From NCBI GenBank assembly GCA_007745635.1, contig CP036272.1:4929488-4993487 (forward strand): a DNA stretch of 64,000 nt, written 5' to 3'. This document shows positions 21,515 through 30,649 of the stretch, piece by piece. The translations under genes and the position numbers were made by a program. Each line of letters opens with the position of its first letter. The stretch's first letter is position 1. The stretch is from Stieleria bergensis. Its GTDB lineage: Bacteria > Planctomycetota > Planctomycetia > Pirellulales > Pirellulaceae. The notes beneath the pieces were generated by a model. It did no database searches. It had not been told where the DNA came from and saw only the letters and a list, made by a program, of their open reading frames with translations.

Positions 21515-22408
21515 TCAACTGGTCGACGGCGCAAGCAGATCCATCAATTCATGGACTTGTTGCTCAGTGACAGCCCGTTCAGCGAACTCAAACGCACGGC
21601 CGATTCTTCTCTTTCGAGGATCGTAGCTGATCCAGTTCTTTAAGCGTGCCATCATGGGATCGCCGTGGATCCGTCGCACATGAAACGCATCATCACCTGG
21701 AAAGTTGTAAGCGCCGAACGCAGAGCAAATCCCATCCAAGCCATGCCGTTTGGCCAGCGTCACAGCCGCTCGACTCATGTTTTCAGGCATTCCTGTGGGA
21801 AAGGCAAAGTACCGAATGCGTTTGCCAATCGCCTGCTGCAACTGTTCGCCAGCGACAATGACTTCATCATAAATCTGCGCGGCGTTTTTCAAGGCAGCGA
21901 CGTCACAATGAGTTCGGGTGTGGGAGCCAATTTCAATCCCGGCCTCCGACATTGCGTGAATCTGCGTCAAGGTGTTCGGCATCGCTGGACATCCTGCTTG
22001 CCGATCATGGTCGAACGCAGTTTGCTGCTGAACATTTCCAAACGTCACAAAGTACGTGGTGGGCACCTGCTGTTCTAGCAAGAATGGGATGGCATGTTCA
22101 TTGTTTTCTGCATAGCCATCATCAAACGTAATCGACACCGCTGGCCGATGCGATCCACCCTCCCGCATTCGTTTTTGAATCTCGGAGAGTGAAACCAGTT
22201 CACAATGCTGCTTTAACCAGAGGATCTGCCGCTTGAAATCCGCGACAGAGATTGTCCAGGGGTTCGGATGCGAATCCGCAACGCGATGATAGAACAGGAC
22301 CGAAAGGGGCGCTTGGCCGGACGCTTGCAGTGCCTGCAACTGAGACCGCCGATACGGTCCGGTCGCGAAGTGATAAACCGGCAACCCAAACTGAGTGACG
22401 AGAGACAT
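21515..22408 (-). CDS. Polysaccharide deacetylase (NodB-type)
   Basis: A 297-residue carbohydrate esterase family 4 protein. Motif 1, TFDDGY (residues 94-99), supplies the catalytic base and metal-binding Asp; motif 2, SHTRTH (162-167), supplies the metal-binding histidines. An N-terminal segment of about 90 residues precedes the NodB domain, and no signal peptide is obvious, so the enzyme may be cytoplasmic or act at the inner membrane. The family removes N- or O-acetyl groups from glycans such as exopolysaccharide, chitin or peptidoglycan. It lies 23 bases downstream of the CelD-like acetyltransferase on the same strand and close to a Wzx-like flippase, so envelope or exopolysaccharide modification is the best guess. 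Confidence 0.92.
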   Translation of the reverse strand: MSLVTQFGLPVYHFATGPYRRSQLQALQASGQAPLSVLFYHRVADSHPNPWTISVADFKRQILWLKQHCELVSLSEIQKRMREGGSHRPAVSITFDDGYAENNEHAIPFLLEQQVPTTYFVTFGNVQQQTAFDHDRQAGCPAMPNTLTQIHAMSEAGIEIGSHTRTHCDVAALKNAAQIYDEVIVAGEQLQQAIGKRIRYFAFPTGMPENMSRAAVTLAKRHGLDGICSAFGAYNFPGDDAFHVRRIHGDPMMARLKNWISYDPRKRRIGRAFEFAERAVTEQQVHELMDLLAPSTS

Positions 22409-22431
22409 AAGAGACGAATTCCTTTTCCCAA

Positions 22432-23544
22432 CTAATGCGTGGCCGAACGAATGGGCAAGATGGCCTTCAGAGTCGCGCCAACCTGAACGATTGTTTGCCT
22501 GACTTTGGCGCTCTTTTTTGGATGAAACAAACGCAGCGACAGAGTCTCAGTGGGCTGCCCCAGCCAACGTTCTTTGTAGGGTTCACTACCGCGCAACATG
22601 TCCACTTCGCTCAAACCATTCTCGATGGAGCGCCGAATCAGGTTCGCCAGAATGGCCGCTCCCGGACGCATCTGCTGAAATTCAGGATCCATTCCAGATT
22701 GATACAGCCGTACCGAGTGCTCGTCTAACAGTGAAAGTTCAACCGCCACAGGACGGTCTTCCAAGATCGCAACCTGGAAGCTGACTCTCCCCGCCTTCAA
22801 CAACTGTTCGGTGGCCTGTCGCAGGAATTGCTCAAACCTGGAGTCGGCAAAACACCCCGTGCCCCCCAAAGAGGCTCGCCTGGCTTCATGAAGATGGACC
22901 AGTACGGGCCAGTCTTCAGCAAAGGAATCGGGCGTCACGTGGTGTATGACAATGTTTCCTTCATCGATCAACTTCAATCCTTTGCGGATCTCACGGCGTC
23001 CGCTCTTGGATCGCTGCTTGACATAGTCTTCAAGCGTCTCTGGCAGCTTGATCGCATAGCAGGGCTCATCACTTCGGTTCTGCACTCCCATGCCCAACCG
23101 TTGACACTCGGCCACAAACAGGGACATGGTTTCGTCGCTGGCGTCAACGCCCTCGATTTCAATGCTGTCCCAGTTCTTAAACCCAACCGATGGACTCCCT
23201 TGCGAGGAAGACGCGAGCAACCACTGGGCCACAGCCTTCACTGCCGCAGAACGCTTGTCCGGATCGAGCAAAAAGCTTAAATGATCGCTACTTGCTTTCC
23301 CCGAGCCCAGAAAACAAATCGTGTCCCCTCCGCCCCAGCGTTTGCGCAGGCACCAAGGGACGAAACCAACACAGCGGCCGGCGTGGGAAAGTTTTAACAC
23401 CAGTAACTGGTAATCATCTTGAAACGCGCTGTACCAGCTGCTCATCCACTCCCATCTCAGCATCGACGTTGCTGCAAGTCGATTCCAACAGGCAATGTCA
23501 TCGTGCGTCAACGCATCGAGGCGCTCAATGAGCTGTATGTCCAT
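22432..23544 (-). CDS. CelD/FemAB-like GNAT acetyltransferase
   Basis: A 370-residue protein of the CelD-like (GNAT_6) group. The N-terminal half has WMSSWYSAFQDDYQLLVL and FLGSGKASSDHLSFL; the C-terminal GNAT half has ILEDRPVAVELSLL, SGMDPEFQQMRPGAAILANL and the typical DMLRGSEPYKERW block. Relatives are found in cellulose and exopolysaccharide clusters and are thought to transfer acyl or aminoacyl groups. It is the first gene of a likely two-gene minus-strand operon with the deacetylase and diverges from the flippase. The substrate cannot be read from sequence. Confidence 0.85.
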   Translation of the reverse strand: MDIQLIERLDALTHDDIACWNRLAATSMLRWEWMSSWYSAFQDDYQLLVLKLSHAGRCVGFVPWCLRKRWGGGDTICFLGSGKASSDHLSFLLDPDKRSAAVKAVAQWLLASSSQGSPSVGFKNWDSIEIEGVDASDETMSLFVAECQRLGMGVQNRSDEPCYAIKLPETLEDYVKQRSKSGRREIRKGLKLIDEGNIVIHHVTPDSFAEDWPVLVHLHEARRASLGGTGCFADSRFEQFLRQATEQLLKAGRVSFQVAILEDRPVAVELSLLDEHSVRLYQSGMDPEFQQMRPGAAILANLIRRSIENGLSEVDMLRGSEPYKERWLGQPTETLSLRLFHPKKSAKVRQTIVQVGATLKAILPIRSATH

Positions 23545-24112
23545 ACGATAAGCGAGGGTTAAGGATGACTGAGGGAGAAGCTAGCGGCGAGATCAACGAA
23601 TGAAAAGTGACGGCTGCCGGTCAGAACACGCGTCAATTCCAACCTAGATTGGTGCTCATTGAAAGCCTTCAACATTCCTAGAAATCGTTCAGTGTGCCGC
23701 CGGTGCCGTTCAGGTTGGCTGGATCGAAACGATCTACGTTCGCGAGCCGGTCATGCCAACATCAACGGTCGCATCGTTTAAGCCAACCATGAATGCCATG
23801 ACGGTTTTGACAATTCCCAACGGTGGTTGTAGCGGCACGGCTGATCAATCAGGATCATTGCTGTAACTGGAACCGCTTCAGGCTGGACCGGCGGCTGCCG
23901 CTTCATTTCTGTGACCGCTCCTGTGGATTGACCTACGGTTCGTTACCTCTTGCGCTAATCTGACCCTTCAGGTGCAGCATCGCCCCCTTCAGGTAAAGCA
24001 TCGCCCCCTTCAGGTAAAGCATCGCCAAGGAACGATCGTCACGCCCGGTCGAAGCAATCACAGCAAAAGACAACGCATCACCGTCACCTCGCGATCAAAG
24101 CTAACACCACCG
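23545..24112. other. Divergent intergenic region between acetyltransferase and flippase
   Basis: This stretch of about 570 bases must hold the promoters of both the minus-strand acetyltransferase/deacetylase pair and the plus-strand flippase. I cannot pick out convincing -35/-10 boxes. Its only clear structure is the three-copy 21-base direct repeat at 23964-24026. The open frame that runs through the repeat into the flippase (from 23972) is low-complexity and probably not translated. Confidence 0.5.
23964..24026 (+). repeat. Three-copy 21-base direct tandem repeat
   Basis: Units at 23964-23984, 23985-24005 and 24006-24026. The second and third are identical; the first differs by two bases (ggtgcagc against ggtaaagc). 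The core is cccttcaggtaaagcatc. It lies about 90 bases before the preferred start of the flippase gene. It would encode a repeated RPLQVKH peptide if the long open frame were used, which I doubt. Confidence 0.9.
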
Positions 24113-25651
24113 ATGGATCGGCAACCAGCAGCCTCAGAAACTCAACCCAACCGCGGTGGCTCCCTGGCCAGCGATACGTTCAGCAAGAGCTTATTGCTGA
24201 TCTTAGGCCTGATGGTTTTGCAACGTGGCGTTGGGTTCTTTCGCAGCTTCTTTGTTTGCGATTCCTTATCACCGGAGCAGATTGGACGCTGGGACTTGGC
24301 ATTCAATTTCCTGGTCGTCGCTGCCCCCGTGGCAGTCTTGGGAATCCCCGGTTCCTTCGGAAGATACCTGCCGTCGTTTCAAGCGTCTGGGCAGTCGCGT
24401 CGCGTCCTGCGTCAAACTCTGATAGCCTGCCTCAGTTTGACCCTGATGGCGACCTTCGCTCTCTGGTTTTCAGCGGACTGGATCGCCAAGCATTTCTTAG
24501 GAGATCGGGAGAATGTGTTTTTGGCGCGTCTGATCACGATCGGTTTGTTTCTGCCAATCACATTCAACTTTTTCACCAGCTGGTTCACCGGGCGCTGTCT
24601 CAATCGCATCGTGTTTCGGATTCAGTGCACACAATCGATCAGCTTTGCTGCCTTGTGCTTGGGTCTTTTGTATTGGCAACCGCCCACTGCTGAGGCGATT
24701 GTCTGTGCCTTGTTCGGATCCTATGCCATCGCGTTAATGCTGTGTCTACTGTACGTGCATGTCGATCGACATGCCGATGGCCCCACAAAGGCAACGCGCG
24801 GTCACTTGTGGAAGACGCTGTTGCCCTTTGCCGTTTGGTTCTGGCTAGCGGACTTTGTCATGGGATTGACAGGGATCTGTGATCGATTGCTGATTGTCAA
24901 TTTGATTCCGCATCCCACATCCAGTGCCGAACAGACGCAACACATCCAACACCTTGTCGGCCAATATCACACCGCTTGTATCATTCCCCTGGTTCTCGCA
25001 TCGATTGGCGCCATGATCAGTTCCACCGGCCTGCCCTATTTGAGCACTCAATGGGAACAGGGTAATCGAGAGGCGGTTTCAACGCGGATCAATCATTTGA
25101 TACAGGGGACCGCTGCGTTGTGTTTGGTTGCCTGTACGATGTTGGCCTTTGTGGGTCCGGCGCTGTTTCATCTCTTGTGGGGCGACAAATTTGCTCTCGG
25201 GCTGCGTCTGCTGCCGATCTGCTTGGTTTTCACCAGTTTCTCAGCGATTGCCACCGTGGCAACGGCTTACCTGTGGTGCATCGAAAAGGCACGGATGACT
25301 TGCCTGCTAATGGCGATGGGTGTGCTCTGCAATGCTTTGGTGGGATGGTTGCTGATTGATCGCTGGGGAGTGTTTGCAGTGGCTGCTTCGACGCTGGCGG
25401 CTCAGGTGCTGTCGTTCGTTTTGGTGGTCGCCTATAACACGCGTCATGGTTTGCAACTCCTTCCAGGCACCGTCATTCTGCCCGCCGCACTTTTCGCCAG
25501 CGTCTTTGGCCCCTGGCATGCTCTGGCGTCGCTGCTGGGGATGATCGCCATCGCGTTGGGCGGAGAAAGCTTGTTGACCACTTCGGCCAGAACGAAACTC
25601 TGTGCCCAGGTCGCCAACACGCTTCGGCCCAGAACAAAGCCTGGCTACTGA
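24113..25651 (+). CDS. Polysaccharide flippase (Wzx/MOP superfamily)
   Basis: A 512-residue integral membrane protein with about 12-14 hydrophobic helices, including LLLILGLMVLQRGVGFFRSF at the start and FSAIATVATAYLW later. The N-terminal part matches the polysaccharide-synthase/lipid-linked oligosaccharide flippase branch of the MOP superfamily (helix, LSPEQIGRWDLAFNF loop, GSFGRYLP). Such proteins move undecaprenyl-linked glycans across the inner membrane. ATG 24113 is chosen because the 47 preceding residues of the open frame are low-complexity and partly made of the 21-base repeat. It diverges from the acetyltransferase/deacetylase pair, forming a small envelope-glycan group without visible glycosyltransferases. 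Confidence 0.88.
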   Translation: MDRQPAASETQPNRGGSLASDTFSKSLLLILGLMVLQRGVGFFRSFFVCDSLSPEQIGRWDLAFNFLVVAAPVAVLGIPGSFGRYLPSFQASGQSRRVLRQTLIACLSLTLMATFALWFSADWIAKHFLGDRENVFLARLITIGLFLPITFNFFTSWFTGRCLNRIVFRIQCTQSISFAALCLGLLYWQPPTAEAIVCALFGSYAIALMLCLLYVHVDRHADGPTKATRGHLWKTLLPFAVWFWLADFVMGLTGICDRLLIVNLIPHPTSSAEQTQHIQHLVGQYHTACIIPLVLASIGAMISSTGLPYLSTQWEQGNREAVSTRINHLIQGTAALCLVACTMLAFVGPALFHLLWGDKFALGLRLLPICLVFTSFSAIATVATAYLWCIEKARMTCLLMAMGVLCNALVGWLLIDRWGVFAVAASTLAAQVLSFVLVVAYNTRHGLQLLPGTVILPAALFASVFGPWHALASLLGMIAIALGGESLLTTSARTKLCAQVANTLRPRTKPGY

Positions 25652-25791
25652 GTCAGCAACGGGGCGTGACAACGACACAGGCTGGCACGGCCAGCACGCA
25701 GAGCCCCATCTTACCTGTGGTCAAATTCGCTGTGGATCGATAAACTGCAGCCCTGCCAATCCGTCAACAGCATTCCCGCAGGTCAAGATTA

Positions 25792-26556
25792 GTGGACAGT
25801 GGTGACATCCAACTCAACGATGATGATCGAGCAACCTATCAATGGCAGCTCTGGGTCAACGACTTCGGCGAAGCAGGACAAGCAAAGCTAAAACAAGCGT
25901 CCGTGATGATCTCACGCGTGGGCGGCGTCGGCAGTGTGGTTGCTTATGAATTAGCGGCTGCTGGCGTGGGGCACTTGATCTTGGCACACGCTGGCAATGT
26001 CAAACCAAGCGACCTGAATCGTCAACTCTTGATGACGCACGACTGGATTGGCAAACCCAGAATTGAATCGATTGAGCGACGACTACTGGAGCTTAATCCC
26101 CGCCTGAAAATCACGGCTGTCAATCAAAACGTTGACCAGTCGAACGTCAAATCGTTGGTCGACCAAGCCGACCTGATCGTTGATTGTGCCCCCTTGTTTC
26201 CAGAACGTTTCGCGATGAACGACGAAGCGGTCCAACAGGGCAAGCCGATCATTGAAAGCGCGATGTTTGAGATGGACGCCAACATCACCACCGTGATCCC
26301 TGGGCAAACCGCCTGCCTGCGGTGCTTGACTCCCGAAGCTCCGCCAGCGTGGCGACGCCAGTTTCCTGTCTTTGGCGCCGTCTCTGGCACCGTCGCCTGT
26401 CTCGCTGCAACCGAAGCGATCAAACTGATCTCTGGCATCGGCAAGCCGCTGACAAATGAAATGCTGCGAATGGATCTTCGTAACATGCGATTTCAGAAGT
26501 TCCAGATCCAACGTCGAGAAGACTGCGCCGTTTGCGGCCACCTACCATCGAGCTGA
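25792..26556 (+). CDS. ThiF/MoeB/HesA-family adenylyltransferase (E1-like)
   Basis: A 254-residue protein starting at GTG 25792. The nucleotide-binding loop is RVGGVGSVVAYELAAAGVGH, followed by the SDLNRQLL block with its Arg. Two CxxC pairs, CLRC and CAVC, would bind structural zinc as in MoeB and ThiF. The usual acidic DxD before the SNLNRQ block is altered (LAHAGNVKPSDLNRQ). There is no C-terminal rhodanese domain. The family adenylates the C-terminal glycine of ThiS, MoaD or similar sulfur carriers. The gene ends one base before the stop of modC on the other strand, so it is tail to tail with a molybdate-type importer. That makes molybdopterin-synthase activation attractive but unproven; thiamine or another carrier is possible. 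Confidence 0.85.
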   Translation: MDSGDIQLNDDDRATYQWQLWVNDFGEAGQAKLKQASVMISRVGGVGSVVAYELAAAGVGHLILAHAGNVKPSDLNRQLLMTHDWIGKPRIESIERRLLELNPRLKITAVNQNVDQSNVKSLVDQADLIVDCAPLFPERFAMNDEAVQQGKPIIESAMFEMDANITTVIPGQTACLRCLTPEAPPAWRRQFPVFGAVSGTVACLAATEAIKLISGIGKPLTNEMLRMDLRNMRFQKFQIQRREDCAVCGHLPSS

Positions 26557-26557
26557 T

Positions 26558-27196
26558 CTAGTCTTCGGTAACGACGCCATCGTCTAATCTCAAGACGCGA
26601 TCAGCCAGCGCATCGGCCTCGTCTTGATTGTGAGTGACGTGAAGTGTCGTCACCCCTGTCTGCTCTTTGATCTGACGCAGCAAACCCTGCATCTCCAATC
26701 GCGTCTCTTGATCCAAGGCACTCAGCGGTTCATCCAGCAGCAACACACGGGGCTCAAACGCCAGGGCTCGGCCCAGAGCGACTCGCTGGGATTCTCCGCC
26801 ACTGAGAGCCCTGACCGAGCGTTCGAGCAAATGCTCAATGCCTAACAGTGCTGCCATGGCGGCACTTTTCTGTTGGCAGACCTTTCGACCGGCCTTGCGA
26901 AGCTGCAGTCCAAATTCAAGATGCTGGCGGACGTTCATGGTTGGAAACAGCACCGCGTCCTGAGGCACATAACCGACTTGACGATCTCCTGGCAACCACT
27001 CGGTCACGTTGACTTCGTCGATCAGAACGCTGCCTGACACCAAGCCTCTCAGTCCACAAATGGCTTCCAAGATCGTCGTCTTGCCGCGACCGGTTCGCCC
27101 CATCAAGACAGCATACTGCCCGGTCGCAACCTGGAAGGAAACATCCTGTAAGGCAAACTCACCCGCCTGAATCGATAACCCTTGAACTTCAATCAC
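26558..27196 (-). CDS. modC: Molybdate/tungstate-type ABC transporter ATP-binding protein
   Basis: A 212-residue ABC ATPase. Walker A is GRTGRGKTT (residues 33-41), the signature is LSGGESQRVALGRAL, Walker B is VLLLDEPLSALD and the H-loop is LHVTHNQDEADAL. It powers oxyanion import with the ModB permease encoded just upstream (4-base overlap, ATGA). At 212 residues it stops soon after the ATPase core, so it lacks the C-terminal TOBE/Mop molybdate-sensing domain of the roughly 350-residue E. coli ModC. The substrate is inferred from the permease and binding protein: molybdate or tungstate, with sulfate-type anions as a less likely alternative. Confidence 0.88.
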   Translation of the reverse strand: MIEVQGLSIQAGEFALQDVSFQVATGQYAVLMGRTGRGKTTILEAICGLRGLVSGSVLIDEVNVTEWLPGDRQVGYVPQDAVLFPTMNVRQHLEFGLQLRKAGRKVCQQKSAAMAALLGIEHLLERSVRALSGGESQRVALGRALAFEPRVLLLDEPLSALDQETRLEMQGLLRQIKEQTGVTTLHVTHNQDEADALADRVLRLDDGVVTED

Positions 27197-28065
27197 GAGT
27201 TCAACCCCGTCCCCATCACTCGCAGCGCCAGCAGCACGGCAACGGCCATTGCAACCATGACCAAGGAAACCGCCACTGCGGCATCCAATTCACCAATGCT
27301 TAGTTCCAGAAACACGCTCGTTGAAAGCACCTCGGTCTTCATGCGAGTCGAACCCGCAAAGACTAAAATCGGACCGAACTCGCCCAACGCTCGCGCCCAT
27401 GCAATGGTGAACGCGGCCACCATGCCGGGAATCGCCTGTGGCAAGGCGACGGTGGCAAACGCTTGACTGCGAGTGCACCCCAAGGTCCGTGCCACGTCCT
27501 CGGCGCGCGGGTCAATCTGATCAAAGGTCACGCGCATCGTGCGGACCGCAAATGCGCATGACACCGAAAACTGAGCCAGAATGACCGCCGGCCAATGAAA
27601 GGTGACAGGAAAACCCACCGAGTCCGTCAACCAGCGTTCCAATTGAAACCCACCTACCGACGTATGGAAAAGAATCAGCAAACTGAGTCCCAAAACCAGT
27701 GGCGGCAAAACGATCGGAATGTCCACAATCGTGTCGATGATCCAGCGGCCTGGAAATCGAAAGCGAGACATCAGGTATCCAAGCGGAGTGGCCACCCAAA
27801 TCGAAAGGATCGATGCCGCGGTGCAGGAGAGCAGTGTTAACCGAAAGGCGGCCTTGATCTCCGGCTTGGCAATCGCTGCGGCAAATTCGGCAGGGCTAAT
27901 AAAGGCCACATCCGCAGCAACCAGCAAGACAATCAACAGCACAAACAATGCTGAGATACCGCTACTAACCAGAAAGAACGGGACATCGCTGCGTCGCCGT
28001 CGTGGGTGCTTGGGCAGTTCGCTGCCACGGCGATCACTCATCAGCCGAGCCACCTCCGGCGGCAA
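27193..28065 (-). CDS. modB: Molybdate/tungstate-type ABC transporter permease
   Basis: A 290-residue inner-membrane protein with about six helices. The EAA loop is ARTLGCTRSQAFATVALP, and the helix ends in ARALGEFGPILVFAGS, typical of the ModB/CysT/WtpB permease family. An N-terminal basic stretch (KHPRRRRSD) precedes the first helix. It overlaps modC by 4 bases and overlaps the 3' end of modA by 32 bases, indicating a tightly coupled operon. Molybdate or tungstate is the favoured cargo by family and gene order. Confidence 0.9.
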   Translation of the reverse strand: MPPEVARLMSDRRGSELPKHPRRRRSDVPFFLVSSGISALFVLLIVLLVAADVAFISPAEFAAAIAKPEIKAAFRLTLLSCTAASILSIWVATPLGYLMSRFRFPGRWIIDTIVDIPIVLPPLVLGLSLLILFHTSVGGFQLERWLTDSVGFPVTFHWPAVILAQFSVSCAFAVRTMRVTFDQIDPRAEDVARTLGCTRSQAFATVALPQAIPGMVAAFTIAWARALGEFGPILVFAGSTRMKTEVLSTSVFLELSIGELDAAVAVSLVMVAMAVAVLLALRVMGTGLNS

Positions 28066-29551
28066 CCGCCTGGTCCTGCGTGAAATCCCAGCGAAAACCT
28101 TTCTTCTTGAATGTGGCCTGTGATTCAGCCGAGCAGATTTGCGAGAACAAACGCGAAGCCAACAAGGGATACTTTGACTCTCGCGCTACCGCCCAAGGCT
28201 GGACGGCAATGCTGCACTCAATTTCTTTGATTCGAATCGCTTGAAAGAGTTCACCGGCGCCGGCCGCGTTACTCAAGTAGACCACAACTGCATCCAGAGC
28301 ACCTGTTCTCATCGCGTTGACCAAGAGATCTCCGGTGTTCATCTGCACTGGGTCGCGCCCCATGATTTCTGACTGGACCCCGCTCTCCTTCAACGTGTTC
28401 TGTGTGAGCCAACCCATCGCACACTGTTTTTCATGGCCGATGCCCACACGAAGATCATTGCGAGCCAAATCTCTAAGCCCTGTGATCTTTTCAGGATTGC
28501 CCTTGGGAACCAGAATCACCAATTCATTTTGCGAAACGGAAACAGGTTCCAGAAAAAGATCGTTCACTTGATTCATGAATTCGACATCGCAGGCAAAGTA
28601 CGCGTCCGGCGTGGGCCCAGTGCGCATTTCAGCGACCAAGATTCCGCAGCCGTTGTATTTGGTAAGAACATCAACGCCTTCACGCTGCTGAAAGTTCTTG
28701 ATGGTTTCTTCAATCGCAGGGCGTAACATGGATCCAGCATAAATGGTCAGTTCAGGACGTTCTGCCCAGAGATCGCCGTTGGTGATCGTAAATCCGTGCC
28801 CTTGGTAATGCTCCAGCCCACGATCTGCGGCGGCAACGTAGCGGGCAAAGTGCAAAGCATCTTCGGGATGTTTACTACTGCCCAACACGCCGACCGCAAT
28901 GATGGATTCGGTGTCGGCCAGCGACGGATCTTCAACCGCCTGTAAGTCAGGGTAGGTGTGCAGGACCGCATCGTAAACAATGCCAGCATCCACGGCGCCG
29001 ACTAAGACATCATTGGCGACCTCCGTCACAGTTGCTCGAAACGAAGTCACGTTCTCGGCCAGTGTTTTCCACTGGCCGGTCTTTTCCAATTCACGCTGAA
29101 CCACTTTGCCGACTGCCGCGGATTTGGGGTCAGCTAAAACATAACGGACATCATCATCAAGCAGGTCACCGATTTGCTTGATCCCTTTGGGGTTTCCCCT
29201 GGGGACAACGATCACCGCACGCATCGAAGCGATGGGAATCACCTCATGCACCAATCCATCGTCAGCGGCAAGATCCAGATAACTATCATCCGCTGGCAGG
29301 AACAAGTCCCCCTTTTCAGCAACCGTTAACGAGGACAACAGGGTCTGAGAAGGGCCGTACTGGATTTCGACACGGCGTCCGGTTTCCTGTTCATACTGTT
29401 TCAGAATCTCGTCCATCACAGCGCGATTGCTGGCCGCGCAGTAAAACAACAAACCATCACCCGATTGCTTACTGCCGCCGCCCGACATGGCCAACAACAA
29501 CAGAGCAAAGGCGATAACGGAGACGCCCATCAACGCGTAAATGCGAGACAT
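28034..29551 (-). CDS. Tandem-domain ModA-like substrate-binding protein
   Basis: A 505-residue exported protein. An N-terminal hydrophobic segment (YALMGVSVIAFALLLLAMSG) acts as signal or anchor. Two successive periplasmic oxyanion-binding domains follow. The first starts GLLFYCAASNRAVMDEILKQ and continues with GDLFLPADDSYLDL and VVPRGNPKGIKQIGDL. The second starts LTIYAGSMLRPAIEETIKNF with DAYFACDVEFMNQ and LVPKGNPEKITGLRDL. Ordinary ModA has a single domain of about 230-250 residues, so this is a fusion or internal duplication; the two halves are clearly diverged. It would feed ModB/ModC, encoded downstream with overlap. The gene starts 60 bases after the stop of the membrane-anchored unknown. 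Confidence 0.88.
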   Translation of the reverse strand: MSRIYALMGVSVIAFALLLLAMSGGGSKQSGDGLLFYCAASNRAVMDEILKQYEQETGRRVEIQYGPSQTLLSSLTVAEKGDLFLPADDSYLDLAADDGLVHEVIPIASMRAVIVVPRGNPKGIKQIGDLLDDDVRYVLADPKSAAVGKVVQRELEKTGQWKTLAENVTSFRATVTEVANDVLVGAVDAGIVYDAVLHTYPDLQAVEDPSLADTESIIAVGVLGSSKHPEDALHFARYVAAADRGLEHYQGHGFTITNGDLWAERPELTIYAGSMLRPAIEETIKNFQQREGVDVLTKYNGCGILVAEMRTGPTPDAYFACDVEFMNQVNDLFLEPVSVSQNELVILVPKGNPEKITGLRDLARNDLRVGIGHEKQCAMGWLTQNTLKESGVQSEIMGRDPVQMNTGDLLVNAMRTGALDAVVVYLSNAAGAGELFQAIRIKEIECSIAVQPWAVARESKYPLLASRLFSQICSAESQATFKKKGFRWDFTQDQAVAAGGGSADE

Positions 29552-29611
29552 GATTGCGGCTAAATCTAAAGTGAGGAAAACAACAAGGATGCAAGGACAC
29601 AGCTATAGAGA

Positions 29612-30649
29612 TCAACCCGGTGGAATGGGCACATACTCTGGCTCGCGATTCTGACCTTCTTGAGAACTGCGGTCGGGAGGACGATTCTGGGAACCACCGA
29701 ACAATTCTTGATCCCAATCCGCTGCAATCATCAGATCAAAACCGGGGTTCTGCTCCTTGACCTGGCAACTGCAAGCTCCGCTTAGGAACCGCGTCAACTC
29801 GCTGATCAAACCGGCCGACAAGTCCTCGCCAGGAATCACTTCTAGTGCTCGTCCGCGACCGAAGACTGGCACCAACAACGGCTGACCTTCTTCGAAGGCC
29901 TGCTTACGAATCCCCGTCAACAGGCTGGCCAACATTCGCTCACGCGCATCATTGGCATCCATTTCAAGCAGACTGAACTGGACCACCAGGGGAGTGTCAG
30001 CGTAAAGCTCAGAACCGGGCAATCCAATCCCCTCTGGAAGTTCGATCGTCCGTTCCAGCTGACGCATGGTCTTGTTTAACGTGTTGCGAGCCGCTTGGTT
30101 CTGAGGCTCATTTTTGCCACGCACCAGCAACCACACCACACTGTGGCCGGCCAGTAATCGCTCACGCAACTGACGACGAATAGGCGACTGCAAAAACTGG
30201 GTCACGGTCTGATCCTCTAACGGACCATGAAAGTGGTTGACTCGCTTGCCTCGGGCAACTTTGGTCCTGGCTAGAACCATCGGCAACTGAAGTGGCTTGC
30301 CTTGTTCGTTCCATGACCGCCAGAGGTCTGTTAATTCATCGTCTGAATTCTTGATCACGTTCACAAACCGAACTTCGGCATTCAACGTGCCTTGGTCTTT
30401 GGCCACCGTGGCTCGCGTGAGTTTCTCGGCCAGCGTCTGCTGTGATTCCGTTAACGGTGCGTCGTGAAAGATCACCAGCTCCGCCTGATCCGGCTTCCAG
30501 CGTTCCAAGGCATAGCGAAACACAGGAATGTTACAGGCACCTGCGACGGCACCGACGAAGACCAGCAACGCCAATCCGATCGCAGCCCGTTGACCAACGG
30601 CGACTGGGAAGTTGAATCTGCCTCGCTGCATGATTTCAGGCTTGTTCAT
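29612..30649 (-). CDS. Membrane-anchored conserved protein of unknown function
   Basis: A 345-residue protein I do not recognise. Residues about 20-40 form a hydrophobic segment (AIGLALLVFVGAVAGAC), which could be a signal anchor or a weak lipobox ending at the Cys. The next segment, NIPVFRYALERWKPD, looks like a conserved core. The rest appears soluble and periplasmic and ends in a Pro/Arg/Gln-rich tail (EPEYVPIPPG). There are no catalytic motifs I can name. It overlaps the 3' end of the PQQ/LamG gene by 4 bases (ATGA) and precedes modA by 60 bases, so it belongs to the same transcription unit as both. Confidence 0.7.
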   Translation of the reverse strand: MNKPEIMQRGRFNFPVAVGQRAAIGLALLVFVGAVAGACNIPVFRYALERWKPDQAELVIFHDAPLTESQQTLAEKLTRATVAKDQGTLNAEVRFVNVIKNSDDELTDLWRSWNEQGKPLQLPMVLARTKVARGKRVNHFHGPLEDQTVTQFLQSPIRRQLRERLLAGHSVVWLLVRGKNEPQNQAARNTLNKTMRQLERTIELPEGIGLPGSELYADTPLVVQFSLLEMDANDARERMLASLLTGIRKQAFEEGQPLLVPVFGRGRALEVIPGEDLSAGLISELTRFLSGACSCQVKEQNPGFDLMIAADWDQELFGGSQNRPPDRSSQEGQNREPEYVPIPPG

